A stretch of DNA of 64,000 bases from assembly GCF_001969265.1 (NCBI RefSeq), contig NZ_CP019304.1, forward strand, positions 2,046,001-2,110,000, written 5' to 3'. A program made the position numbers and the translations under genes. The notes beneath the pieces were generated by a model that saw nothing but the letters and a program-made list of their open reading frames with translations, was not told the origin of the DNA and ran no database searches. Positions 41,843-50,614 of this stretch are shown here, piece by piece. The stretch comes from Arthrobacter sp. QXT-31 (GTDB lineage Bacteria > Actinomycetota > Actinomycetes > Actinomycetales > Micrococcaceae). How positions within the stretch are numbered: the stretch's first letter is position 1; every line of letters starts with the position of its first letter.

Positions 41843-42750
41843 CAGGCTGCCTTTCCGGTGGTGATGGTCCTGGTTTCGTCCGGCGCCGTTCCATCGGGCT
41901 GGATCTTTGCGTGCCCGGCCTCCTGGGCCCGGCGTACCTCGTCATGCAGCAGCGACCAGACCTCGTGCCGGTGTTCCACGAAGGCCGGGTTGGAGCGGAC
42001 GTCCTCGTCACCGGAGCGGTCCCCGAGGTCGATGTCCACGATTTCCTTCAGCCGCCCGGGCCGGGAGCTGAGCACCGCGACGCGCTGGCCGAGGTACACG
42101 GCCTCGTCGATGCCATGGGTAATGAAGATGATGGTCTTGCCCGTGGTGGCCCAAATGCGCAGCAGCTCGGTCTGGAGCTGCTCGCGGGTCTGGGCATCCA
42201 GCGCGGCAAACGGCTCATCCATCAGCAGGATGTCCGGCTCATAGGCCAGGCTGCGGGCAATGGCCACGCGCTGCTTCATGCCGCCGGACAGCTCATGGGG
42301 GTACCTGTCCTCAAATCCGCCGAGGCCCACAAGCTCCAGGTATTCGCGCGCCTTCCCGGCCCGCTCCTTTCGGGTGTAGCGCTTCCCGTCGCTGCCCACG
42401 CCTTCCAGGCCGAAGGATACGTTGGCCGCCGCCGTGCGCCACGGGAACAGCGCATACTGCTGGAAGACGACGGCGCGGTCCCTGCCCGGGCCGGCGACTG
42501 CCCGTCCGTCCACCAGCACCTGGCCGGTATCCGGTTTGGTCAGTCCTGCCAGGAGGTCCAGGAGGGTGGTCTTCCCGGATCCGCTGGGGCCCACCAGGGT
42601 GATGAACTCACCGGCGGAGACATCGAGGGAGATGCCGTCCAGTGCGGTCAGCACCGACCCTTCCGGGTTGTCCTTGCTGGGCCGCACCGTGAACTTCTTG
42701 GTGATGTTTTGAAGGCTGATTTTCGGTATCGGCCCGGTTCCGGAGGTCAT
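41842..42750 (-). CDS. ABC transporter ATP-binding protein, SsuB/TauB type
   Basis: This protein (302 residues) has Walker A (GPSGSGKTT, 54-62), the signature LSGGMKQRVAIARSLA, Walker B DILLMDEPFAAL and switch histidine in IIFITHGIDEAVYLG, as in nitrate/sulfonate/taurine importers. An extra charged insertion follows the A-loop region (DGKRYTRKERAG). The ATG at 42750 has AAGGGAAG about 7 bp upstream. It is first in the unit ATPase-permease-monooxygenase, all on the minus strand. Confidence 0.92.
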   Translation of the reverse strand: MTSGTGPIPKISLQNITKKFTVRPSKDNPEGSVLTALDGISLDVSAGEFITLVGPSGSGKTTLLDLLAGLTKPDTGQVLVDGRAVAGPGRDRAVVFQQYALFPWRTAAANVSFGLEGVGSDGKRYTRKERAGKAREYLELVGLGGFEDRYPHELSGGMKQRVAIARSLAYEPDILLMDEPFAALDAQTREQLQTELLRIWATTGKTIIFITHGIDEAVYLGQRVAVLSSRPGRLKEIVDIDLGDRSGDEDVRSNPAFVEHRHEVWSLLHDEVRRAQEAGHAKIQPDGTAPDETRTITTGKAA

Positions 42751-43080
42751 GGTGTGCTTCCCTTCAGCAGGTCGTTCAAGGCGTTTGGTGTCCACCATGA
42801 GAGCAGAGTTAAACCACCGCCTGAAGGGGGCGGTCACGAGGGGAAACGGGGCGTAACCTGCCGGTCGGGGCCGCGGCCGGCAACGCCGGGACGCGCAGAG
42901 ACTTCAAAGTAAACAGGGCGTAATGGCGGGCGTCTTCCGGCGACACCGGGTGACGCATGGCGACAGACGCGCACCGCGAAGGGCGCCGATGTTGCGGCCG
43001 GCTACGGACAATGACAGGCCGGCACCACCCTGCCCCGCGCCCTGTACCTGCAGGTGGCGCGCGCCGGGCAGGGATGATTG

Positions 43081-43584
43081 TTACGCGGCTGCCGCCATCC
43101 GGTCCATGAGCAGCGCGACGGCCTGTTCGGCGTGCACCGATTCGGAGATAACCACCTGCGCGATGCCGCGCCTGGCCAGTTCGGCGATGGCACGGTCCTC
43201 TTCCTCGCTGGAGGGCAGGACGCCCACGATGACGCCGTCGGCGCCGCCGGCCAGCATGAACTGCCGCCACGACCGGCCAAGCAGGATGACCGGCTGGTAG
43301 CCGTGCCGGGGAAGTATCGCGGCAGCGGCCATGGCCAGTGCCCGGTCGGCCGGCCATTCAAGGTCCTCAATGGCGATGGCCACCACGTCCGTCCTGCCGC
43401 GGCGCATTCCCCGCGCCGCCTGGTTGGGCACGTAGCCGAGGTCGTCGACGGCGGCCATGACCCGTTCCTGCGTGGACGCACTGATCCGGGTGGTGCCTCC
43501 GCTCCTGCCGGACAGCACGTAGGACACCGTAGTCAGTGAGACCCCGGCCCGTTGCGCAACGTCCCGGATGGTGGGGCTGGACAT
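43081..43584 (-). CDS. Short LacI-family protein lacking most of the effector domain
   Basis: The 167-residue product begins with a complete LacI HTH (TIRDVAQRAGVSLTTVSYVLSG, residues 4-25) and hinge (YVPNQAARGMRRGR). Only the first half of the effector domain follows (VVAIAIEDLEWPADRALAMAAAAILPRHGYQPVILLG, GGADGVIVGVLPSSEEEDRAIAEL). It then stops at an in-frame TAA. LacI proteins are normally about 330 residues, so the second subdomain is missing. The 240 bp beyond the stop give no LacI-like sequence in any frame I could see, so a single frameshift does not explain it. It is upstream of the ATPase gene on the same strand. Confidence 0.8.
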   Translation of the reverse strand: MSSPTIRDVAQRAGVSLTTVSYVLSGRSGGTTRISASTQERVMAAVDDLGYVPNQAARGMRRGRTDVVAIAIEDLEWPADRALAMAAAAILPRHGYQPVILLGRSWRQFMLAGGADGVIVGVLPSSEEEDRAIAELARRGIAQVVISESVHAEQAVALLMDRMAAAA

Positions 43585-43879
43585 GCTCCTCACTGTTTCT
43601 CCTATCGATTCTCCACAGTTTCCGGTTGTGGAAGTGGTGCGTCCCGGTACCTTCCCCGCTTTGTTCATGGTGCGCCGAGTGACTTCAGAAAACCTTGGAA
43701 AGCAGCGTCCTCAGGGGCCTGTCCCACCCGAATTGGTGGGATGCCGCAGCTGCGCCAGGCACCGGCAGGGGTGGGACCCCCCAGGTTGGCCGCCGCACGT
43801 GCCGCAGCTCCGGCTGGCTCCGGGTTATTCATAACGGACCGGCGGCAGACTGCCCCCGGGAGCAAAGGAGCGTGGTCGC
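43585..43879. other. Intergenic region with hairpin, no gene seen
   Basis: This 295-bp stretch has no convincing coding sequence. A TCCCACC / GGTGGGA hairpin lies near 43724-43741. It must hold the promoter for the short LacI gene (leftward) and possibly for the small gene at 43880 (rightward). Confidence 0.4.
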
Positions 43880-44098
43880 ATGCAGGAGGAAGGCCTTCGG
43901 CACCAGATCATGGGTGTGATCACCCATGTCCTCAATGACGAGGCCACCGACTCGGAGGTTCGGATGGCGCTGTTGCGGCATCTCGGCGAAAACCCCGGAC
44001 GCCCTGAGCAGGCGCTGCTGGCCCATCTCCGCGATTTCCGGCGGCCTGGTTCTGGTCCTGGCAGCGGCCGCGGATCATCCCGGGCTGGTTCCGCCTGA
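43880..44098 (+). CDS. Small hypothetical protein
   Basis: The 72-residue protein has an acidic, helix-prone N-terminal half (HQIMGVITHVLNDEATDSEVRMALLRHLGE) and a Gly/Ser/Arg tail. AAAGGAG lies 11 bp before the ATG. The reading frame ends two bases before the stop of the convergent APC gene. Composition is protein-like at the N-terminus, but the tail looks like read-through of GC-rich sequence. No family is recognised. Confidence 0.45.
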   Translation: MQEEGLRHQIMGVITHVLNDEATDSEVRMALLRHLGENPGRPEQALLAHLRDFRRPGSGPGSGRGSSRAGSA

Positions 44099-44100
44099 CA

Positions 44101-45555
44101 TCATGCGGTCTCGTTCGCTCCCGAGCCCGCCGCGCGGTTGGTCCTCCTGTTGACCAGCCATGTGACCAGCCACAAAAGGACGCCAATTGCCATCAGTCCA
44201 CCGGCGATCTGGTACTGGATGGCGCTCCGGCCGACCCACGGACCGGCGAGGAAGGCACAAAGAAGCGCAGCGACGAGCGGCAGCTGCCCCGGCGAGGTGA
44301 AGAACACCTCCCTATTGGGGTCCCTCCTCCGGCGAAGAACAAGACACGCCACGTTCACCACGGTGAACACGCACAGCAGCAGGAAAGCGGTGGTGCCGGA
44401 AAGGTTCGCCACGATGTTGCTCTCGGGATCGCTGGTGACGTACCAGATCAGCCCCAGCGCGAGGACCGTGGAGAACGCGATGCCGGCCCACGGAGTCCGC
44501 CGGCCGGGCAGCACCTTGCCCAGCGGCCGCGGCAGGACGTCCTGGCGGGCCATGCCGTAGATCAGCCGGCTGGCCATGAGCATGTTGATGAGAGCGGTGT
44601 TGGCCACGGCGAACACCGCCAGGAACGGGAAGATCCTGTCGATCGGGAAGTCCGGCGAGCCCTTGTGCACCACCTCGAGGAGTGCAGCGCCCTCGGCTTC
44701 CCTGATTCCCGCGAGTTCGGTGGGTGTGAGCACGGTGACCACGGAGATGGCCACCAGCATGTAGAGGATCACCGCGATACCCAGGCCGGTGAGCATGGTC
44801 CGCGGAAAGATCCGCTCGGGATGGTGGGTTTCCTCGACCATGTTCACCGAGTCCTCGAAGCCCACCATGGCGAAGAAGGCGATGGACGTGGCCGCGGTGA
44901 CAGCAAGGAACAGGCCCTTGTCCTGTCCGTCTGTGAAGACAGTGATCTCTTCGAGGTTTCCTCCGCCCTGCGCCATCGCGTAGAAGCCCACCCCGATCAC
45001 GATGCACAGTGCGGTCATCTCCACCAGGGTGAGCACCACGTTGAATTTCACGCTCTCGCCTACGCCGCGCAGGTTGATCACTGCCAGCAGGAGCATGAAG
45101 CCGAGCGCAACCGCGGTGACGGCCCCCTGCCCGGGGGCGTCGATCCAACCGTTGATCTCGAGGCCGCCGAAGAAGTTCTGGGCGAGCACGTTCGCCGACG
45201 TCGACGCGCTGGTGATGCCGGAGCAGACAACGGCGAACGCCACCAGGAAGGTGACGAAGTGGATACCGAACGCCTTGTGGGTGTAGAGCGCGGCGCCGGC
45301 TGCCTGCGGGTATTGCGTTACCAGCTCAAGGTAGGAAAATGCGGTCAGCGTCGCCACGACGAAGGCCAGCAGGAAAGGGAGCCATACGATGCCTCCCACC
45401 GTGCCGGCCATGGTCCCGGTGACTGCGTACACGCCCGCACCGAGGATGTCGCCAACGATGAAGAGGAGCAGGAGCTTTGGTCCGAGGACCCGCTTGAGCT
45501 CGGGCGCGTCGCCTTCCGGGGTTGCGTCGTACACTTCATCGGACGTCTTGCTCAT
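44101..45555 (-). CDS. APC family amino acid permease
   Basis: The 484-residue 12-helix transporter has the APC signatures LLLLFIVGDILGAGVYAVTGTMAG in helix 1, FVVATLTAFSYLELVTQYPQAAGAALYTHKAFG, and FFAMVGFEDSVNMVEETHHPERIFPR in helix 6. It imports or exchanges an amino acid. GGAGG stands 6 bp before the ATG at 45555; the GTG just upstream overlaps the Shine-Dalgarno and is not preferred. It is a single-gene unit, and no catabolic partner lies next to it. Confidence 0.93.
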   Translation of the reverse strand: MSKTSDEVYDATPEGDAPELKRVLGPKLLLLFIVGDILGAGVYAVTGTMAGTVGGIVWLPFLLAFVVATLTAFSYLELVTQYPQAAGAALYTHKAFGIHFVTFLVAFAVVCSGITSASTSANVLAQNFFGGLEINGWIDAPGQGAVTAVALGFMLLLAVINLRGVGESVKFNVVLTLVEMTALCIVIGVGFYAMAQGGGNLEEITVFTDGQDKGLFLAVTAATSIAFFAMVGFEDSVNMVEETHHPERIFPRTMLTGLGIAVILYMLVAISVVTVLTPTELAGIREAEGAALLEVVHKGSPDFPIDRIFPFLAVFAVANTALINMLMASRLIYGMARQDVLPRPLGKVLPGRRTPWAGIAFSTVLALGLIWYVTSDPESNIVANLSGTTAFLLLCVFTVVNVACLVLRRRRDPNREVFFTSPGQLPLVAALLCAFLAGPWVGRSAIQYQIAGGLMAIGVLLWLVTWLVNRRTNRAAGSGANETA

Positions 45556-45667
45556 GTTGACCTCCACAGCGGTGCCGTACCTGGGGCGCGGCCGGACTTC
45601 CGGCCTCGGGCGTAACTCACTTCACTGTGACCCCGCCAACCCGCTTTGGCAACACCGGCCAGCGCAG

Positions 45668-46411
45668 TTACCGCCTGCCCTTCTTCCGCGAGCCGCGGCC
45701 CCGCCCCTTGTCCGGATTGGGGGCGTAGCGCTGGGCGACTTTGGGTTTCTGCCCGCCGGTCCCGGCGTCGCGGCGGTCCGGCTTAGGCGCCTTCTTGGGT
45801 TTCTCCTGCCGGGCGGAGGGCTGCCGCGAGCTCTGCGCCGTGCGGCCGCGGACAATGCCGATGAACTCTTCGATCACGTCGTCCGTGGCGTCGCTGGGCC
45901 AGGCGAGTGCGATCTGTGTCCCCGGCGCCCCCGTGAGGCGGCGGGCCACGGTGTCTTTGACGTTGAAATGCCGCGCTACGGACATCGGAAGTATCAACAG
46001 GCCCGCGCCGGACGCCACCACCTGCAGGGCGATTTCCGCCCCGCCCAGTTCATCAGCGTCGAGGAACGTTTCCTCGGCAAGGTCCTCCAGCGCCACGTCC
46101 TCGAACACGCTGATTTCATGTCCCTTGGGCGCCACAACCACGGGCTGTTCCTCATACAGCGGGATGACGTTGAGGCCTTCGCGCTCCACCGGGAGTCGGA
46201 CAAAGCTGAGGTCCGCCGAACCGTCACGCAGGACGGAAAGCTGGCTGCCGCCGTCGGACATGAACGAGCGCACGGGAACGTGCGGCATCCGCTCCTGCCA
46301 GCGCCGGACCCACTTGCCCGGCGTTACGCCGGCAACGTAGGCGAAGCGGAGCTCGCGCGGCGGGGAGTCCGGGGCGGCCGGGTCCAGGGTGGGTTCGTCT
46401 TCAGCGGGCAC
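45668..46411 (-). CDS. LysR-type ligand-binding domain protein without DNA-binding domain
   Basis: The 247-residue protein starts directly with a LysR substrate-binding fold (ELRFAYVAGVTPGKWVRRWQERMPHVPVR, SVLRDGSADLSFVRLPVEREGLNVIPLYEEQPVVVAPKGHEISV, VVASGAGLLILPMSVARHFN). It ends in a basic, probably disordered tail (KKAPKPDRRDAG to RGRGSRKKGRR). The HTH that defines LysR regulators is absent. The start is GTG at 46411, and upstream sequence offers no HTH. It is divergent from the DUF5997 gene, a pairing I recognise from other actinobacteria. Confidence 0.85.
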   Translation of the reverse strand: MPAEDEPTLDPAAPDSPPRELRFAYVAGVTPGKWVRRWQERMPHVPVRSFMSDGGSQLSVLRDGSADLSFVRLPVEREGLNVIPLYEEQPVVVAPKGHEISVFEDVALEDLAEETFLDADELGGAEIALQVVASGAGLLILPMSVARHFNVKDTVARRLTGAPGTQIALAWPSDATDDVIEEFIGIVRGRTAQSSRQPSARQEKPKKAPKPDRRDAGTGGQKPKVAQRYAPNPDKGRGRGSRKKGRR

Positions 46412-46474
46412 ACCTTCACACTACTGCCAGGCATCCTGGTCAGGGGACGCGGTGCAGCCGGATACCCTTAACGC

Positions 46475-46873
46475 ATGACCTCTGCTAACTCCCAGTCCAT
46501 GAAGCCGGCCACCGCTGCCAAGAAGCTTGGCATCTACCTGCCTGCGACACCCCAGGAGTTCCAGGATTCAACCATCACCCGCGCGGAGTTCGCCGAGCTG
46601 CAGTCCAACCCGCCGGAGTGGCTGGCCGAACTGCGCCGCAACGGCCCGCACCCCCGTCCGGTGGTCGCCCAGAAACTCAACATCTCCATCAGCGGACTCG
46701 CCCGCGGCGGCGTAGAAGAGGCACTTACGACGGCGGAAATCACCGCGCTGCTGCAGGCTCCCCCTGCATGGCTGGTTGCCGAGCGGGCCACGCACGCCGC
46801 CGTCCGCGCCGAGGCCCAGCGGGTCAAGGAAGAGGCTGCCAGGAAGGCAGCAAAGAAGGCGCGTCAGGGCTAA
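46475..46873 (+). CDS. DUF5997 family protein
   Basis: This 132-residue soluble protein has the family core MKPATAAKKLGIYLP, FQDSTITRAEFAELQSNPPEWLAELRRNGPHPRPVVAQKL and SISGLARGGVEEALTTAEITALLQAPPAWL, ending in a basic helix. The RPVVAQKLNISISGLAR segment has an HTH-like look, so DNA binding is possible. No function is known to me. It is divergent from the LysR-domain protein, which lacks an HTH; the two could act together (inference). No Shine-Dalgarno is visible and TACCCT lies 7 bp before the ATG, consistent with a leaderless message. Confidence 0.85.
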   Translation: MTSANSQSMKPATAAKKLGIYLPATPQEFQDSTITRAEFAELQSNPPEWLAELRRNGPHPRPVVAQKLNISISGLARGGVEEALTTAEITALLQAPPAWLVAERATHAAVRAEAQRVKEEAARKAAKKARQG

Positions 46874-46900
46874 GGGAGACCGGTCCCGCCGCATAAACCT

Positions 46901-46927
46901 GCCACGGCCCGGTTTCCGGGCCGTGGC
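46901..46927 (+). terminator. Terminator hairpin after the DUF5997 gene
   Basis: Perfect 12-bp stem GCCACGGCCCGG / CCGGGCCGTGGC with a 3-base loop. No T-run follows (CTTGGGG). Confidence 0.65.
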
Positions 46928-47208
46928 CTTGGGGAAAACCGGAATTCCGATCCCCCCGGGCTGGGGGTGCGTGGGGGTTCGTGCTGCCGTAAGGGGGCGC
47001 ACCTCCCGCTGATGGCCGCACGGGCACTGACGTGCGCAAACCGTCGGCTATCCCCTCAGGGGCCCTCCAGGTAGGGGGACCAAAAGGTGTTCCCATAGGC
47101 GCTGACCGGCCACTTATCCGGCCTGAAGCGTGCAACATTTCTCCAAGGGCACCTATCAATCCTGTGGTTGTGCGTGAAGGTCGCGCACCTCGGATCGATG
47201 AGGTCATC
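46928..47208 (+). other. Long leader upstream of the secreted FN3 protein
   Basis: This 281-bp gap has no gene. It is rich in short inverted repeats (CCCCTCAGGGG near 47054; CGGCCACTTATCCGGCC near 47108) and G-runs, and could hold a structured leader. I could not match it to a known riboswitch class. Confidence 0.35.
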
Positions 47209-49491
47209 ATGAAATCAGCTCGGAACGAGCCGGGAGCGCACACTTCTTGTCTTCCCGCCACACGGAGGGCCGCCGTCTTTGCCACGGCCTCTGCCGTCAT
47301 TTGCTCAACCTCCATGTTCGCCATTCCGGCCGCGAGCGCGGCTGTCCCTACTTTCCCGGACAACATCGTGGTCTTCCCCGACCGCGACTTCATCACCATC
47401 GAGGGTTACCAGGACCGCATCGGTGAGACTGCAACCGTGGAGGTTTCCCGGGGTGGAAAGGTCGTAGGATCCGCCCAGTCTGAAGTCGCAGCCGGCGACG
47501 TCGCCTTCGAAATCAACCACCCCGGCGGCGTCTGCTGGGGAGCCGGAACCGGCCTGAATGTCACCCCGGACATCCTCCCCGGAGACGTCGTCTCCATAAA
47601 GTTCGGCGGTACGTCCGCCGGCGAAACCAAGGTGCAGGACACCTACGTGACAGGATCCTCCACCCGCAACGGCAATACCGTAACTGTCAAGGGTTATGTC
47701 GGCAACGGCGTCAATCAGGCCCAGATGGAACAGCGCATCATCGAGCCTGCGCTGAATGACACCAGCATTGGCCGGCGCGACGTCCGCGCACTGCCCGGCC
47801 CCGTGGTGGCGTCCGACAAGGGCGGCTACTCATCCGGCATGACCATCGAAGGAACCACCTTCACCGCCACCTACGTTTTCGACGAGACGGCAGCGGCTGA
47901 GCTGGCCGCCAACGCCGCCGGCGCCCGCTCCATGGCCTGGGAAGTCGCGGACGCAGACGACAACCGCCAGGGCCTGACGATCTCCGAATACGGGGAACCC
48001 GGCGGTCCGGGCATGGGCGGCTGCCCGAACGGCCCGCTGCAGTCTGGCCCTCCGGCGCCGTCCGGCATCACCGCTGCCAACACCGCCGACGGCATTAAGC
48101 TGAACTGGAAATCGGCCGAGGCCATCCCCGGCACTCCCGCCATCACCGGCTACCGCGCCGTGGCCGTGGGCAAGACCGTGACCGGCAACGAGCGGGTGGA
48201 AATCGGCAAGCGCATCTCCGGCGCCGGGGCCACCGGCACAACCATCACGGGGCTTTCCGCCGATGAGGAATACGACGTCTACGTCGTGGGCGTCAGCAGC
48301 GTCGGTGAGACCTTCCCGGCCGCCCATGCGATCCCGGTCACGGATACCGAGGCACCGACTGTGTCGGCGTCCCCGGACGGCGGCACTTCCGCTGTGGCGC
48401 AGACCGTCACCCTGACCGCCAGCGAGACGGGCAGCGACATCTACTACACCATTGACGGTTCCGAACCGGTGATCTCGGGCGGCGTGCTTTCAGACTCCGC
48501 ACTCCACTACGAGGGCCCGATGGACGTCGCTGCCACGACCACCCTGAAGTTCGTGGCATTCGACCCATCGGGCAACGTCTCCGCCGTCACCGAGCGGGTC
48601 TTCACCGTGACGAATGATCCGGTACCGGCTGCCCCGACCTTCACCACCGCACCCGTGGTGGGCCAAGGCACGGCCACCCTGTCCTGGAACGCACCCGACC
48701 CGGGGGCAACGGGACTCACCATCACCGGCTACACGATCCAGGCCTACACCGGAGGAGTTGCTTTCGGTGAACCCAAGACGACGACCGGTGACGTCACCAC
48801 ACTGGTCTACGGCGGACTCAACGGCGATACCGAATACCAGTTCACCGTGCGCGCTTCCAACACCAACGGCATGGGTCCCGTTTCGGAAATGACCCAGGCC
48901 GTCACTGTCCAGGGCGCCCTCGTCGCCCTGGCCGGACCGGACCAGAACGTTGTCCGCCGCACCACCGCCACCACGGTCACCCTGGACGGCGCCGGTTCCA
49001 CCACGGCAGGCGCAACCTACCAGTGGGCACAGGTCCTGACCAGCCCGACCGATCCTGACAAGGTCACGCTGAGCGGAAGCAGCACCCTCAAGCCCACGTT
49101 CAGCCTTCCGGTCTTCCGGACGCCGATGACCAACAACCCGCTCACCTTCCGGCTGACGGTGACCGCTGGCGGCCAGACCCGGACGGACGACGTCAAGGTG
49201 GTTCCTGTTCCGGACCGCGTGACCATCAGCAGCGCCACGTGGAAGAGCGGCGACTTCCGGGTCAGCGGCACCAGCTCTGTGGTTGGCGGCACCATCACCA
49301 TCCGCCAGAACAACGCGACCGGCAGGATTCTGGGAACGGCGGCCGTTACCGCCGCTGCGGCACCGGCCACCGGCGGCGTTTGGAGCATGCGGCTCCGCAA
49401 CGGAGCTGCCGGCACCAGCAACCCGGGCAGCGTCTGGGTTGAGTCGACGGTAGGCGGCATGGCCGGCCCGCTGACGGTAACCAACAAGTAA
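47209..49491 (+). CDS. Secreted multidomain protein with FN3 and chitobiase-C-like domains
   Basis: The 760-residue protein has a signal peptide (cleavage near AIPAASA, residue 44). It also has an N-terminal beta domain of about 235 residues (FPDRDFITIEGYQDRIGETATVEV), an FN3 domain at about 283-380, and a chitobiase/hexosaminidase C-terminal-type domain at about 381-470 (ETGSDIYYTIDGSEPV). A second FN3 follows at about 473-569, a PKD-like domain at about 570-665 (AGPDQNVVRRTTATTVTLDGAG), and a C-terminal beta domain. No enzyme domain, LPXTG or membrane anchor is seen, so it is probably a released adhesive or matrix protein. ATG at 47209 follows GAGGTCATC. Confidence 0.85.
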   Translation: MKSARNEPGAHTSCLPATRRAAVFATASAVICSTSMFAIPAASAAVPTFPDNIVVFPDRDFITIEGYQDRIGETATVEVSRGGKVVGSAQSEVAAGDVAFEINHPGGVCWGAGTGLNVTPDILPGDVVSIKFGGTSAGETKVQDTYVTGSSTRNGNTVTVKGYVGNGVNQAQMEQRIIEPALNDTSIGRRDVRALPGPVVASDKGGYSSGMTIEGTTFTATYVFDETAAAELAANAAGARSMAWEVADADDNRQGLTISEYGEPGGPGMGGCPNGPLQSGPPAPSGITAANTADGIKLNWKSAEAIPGTPAITGYRAVAVGKTVTGNERVEIGKRISGAGATGTTITGLSADEEYDVYVVGVSSVGETFPAAHAIPVTDTEAPTVSASPDGGTSAVAQTVTLTASETGSDIYYTIDGSEPVISGGVLSDSALHYEGPMDVAATTTLKFVAFDPSGNVSAVTERVFTVTNDPVPAAPTFTTAPVVGQGTATLSWNAPDPGATGLTITGYTIQAYTGGVAFGEPKTTTGDVTTLVYGGLNGDTEYQFTVRASNTNGMGPVSEMTQAVTVQGALVALAGPDQNVVRRTTATTVTLDGAGSTTAGATYQWAQVLTSPTDPDKVTLSGSSTLKPTFSLPVFRTPMTNNPLTFRLTVTAGGQTRTDDVKVVPVPDRVTISSATWKSGDFRVSGTSSVVGGTITIRQNNATGRILGTAAVTAAAAPATGGVWSMRLRNGAAGTSNPGSVWVESTVGGMAGPLTVTNK

Positions 49492-49510
49492 AGACCCAGC
49501 CTTAACCACA

Positions 49511-49554
49511 GAAGTCCGGTGGCCGGCGGCATCAGCCGTCAGCCACCGGACTTC
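49511..49554. terminator. Bidirectional terminator between convergent genes
   Basis: GAAGTCCGGTGGC (49511-49523) pairs perfectly with GCCACCGGACTTC (49542-49554), with further pairing inside the loop. It lies between the FN3 protein gene and the convergent CNNM gene. Confidence 0.8.
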
Positions 49555-49570
49555 GGTGTGCTTGGGATCC

Positions 49571-50614
49571 TTATGAACTGCTGGTGGCGTCCTGCACCTC
49601 GCCCACCAGTTCCTCGATGATGTCCTCGAGGAACAGCACGCCGGTGGTGTTCCCTCGCGCATCGAAGACGCGGGCCACGTGGGCGCCGGTCCGGCGCATG
49701 GTGGCCAGGGCGTCCTCCAGTTCGCTGCCGCGGAACGTCGAGGCCAGCCGGCGGATGCGCTTCTCGGGCACCGGCCGGCTGAACTTCTCCGCCGTGGTGA
49801 GGTCCATGACGTCCTTCAGGTGAAGATAACCGGAGGGGTCGCCGTCGTCGTCGGTCAGAATGTAACGGGAGTAGCCGTGCTCGGCGACCGCCCGCTGGAT
49901 ATCCGCCGGCGTCGACGACGCCGGCAACAGCACCATCTGGCCGATCGGAACCTCAACATCGGCCACGGTCTTAGCCGTGAACTCGAAGGCGGCGCTGAGG
50001 GCACCTGTGTTGTCCGTCAGGACACCTTCCCTCGTGGACTGTTCCACGATGGTGGCCACCTCGTCCAGGGTGTAGGCGCTGGTCGCCTCGTCCTTGGGTT
50101 CCACCCGGAACAGGCGGAGGATTGAGTTGGCAATGCCGTTCAGGCCCCAGATGACCGGTTTGAAAACCCGCGCCACCATCACCAGCGGCGGCGCAAGGAT
50201 GAGCGCCGCGCGGGTGGGAACCGAGAACGAGATGTTCTTGGGAACCATCTCGCCAAGGACCACGTGCAGGAAGGTCACCAGCAGCAGCGCCGCCACGAAG
50301 GCGATGACTCCGATCGCCTCCCCCGACAGGGATGTCAGGCCCAGCGGGATTTCCAGCAGGTGGTGGATGGCCGGCTCGGAAACGTTCAGGATCACCAGCG
50401 AGCAGACCGTGATGCCCAGCTGGCTGGTGGCCAGCATGAGCGTGGCATGCTCCATGGCCCACAGGGTGGTTTTCGCCGCCTTGCTGCCGGCCTCCGCCTT
50501 AGGCTCGATCTGGGACCGCCGTGCGGAGATGACGGCGAACTCGGCACCGACGAAGAACGCGTTGACCACCAGCAGGACGGCAAGCCAGATGATGCCCGGA
50601 AGGTACTCACTCAT
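49571..50614 (-). CDS. CNNM/CorC-family membrane protein, short form
   Basis: This 347-residue protein has an N-terminal CNNM (DUF21) membrane domain (NAFFVGAEFAVISARRSQIEP, LATSQLGITVCSLVILN, HVVLGEMVPKNISF) and a cytosolic CBS pair (ALSAAFEFTAKTVADVEVP, AHVARVFDARGNTTGVLFLEDIIEELVGEV). It lacks the C-terminal CorC/HlyC domain of its upstream neighbour. Such proteins are linked to magnesium or cobalt efflux. Its ATG overlaps the upstream stop by eight bases, indicating translational coupling. Confidence 0.92.
   Translation of the reverse strand: MSEYLPGIIWLAVLLVVNAFFVGAEFAVISARRSQIEPKAEAGSKAAKTTLWAMEHATLMLATSQLGITVCSLVILNVSEPAIHHLLEIPLGLTSLSGEAIGVIAFVAALLLVTFLHVVLGEMVPKNISFSVPTRAALILAPPLVMVARVFKPVIWGLNGIANSILRLFRVEPKDEATSAYTLDEVATIVEQSTREGVLTDNTGALSAAFEFTAKTVADVEVPIGQMVLLPASSTPADIQRAVAEHGYSRYILTDDDGDPSGYLHLKDVMDLTTAEKFSRPVPEKRIRRLASTFRGSELEDALATMRRTGAHVARVFDARGNTTGVLFLEDIIEELVGEVQDATSSS

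Noticed and set aside
42809..43357. A shifted minus-strand frame as the missing half of the short LacI protein
   Set aside because: Its sequence is Arg/Gly/Pro-rich without LacI effector motifs such as the conserved N-D-x-M/A-G stretch, so it does not continue the protein.
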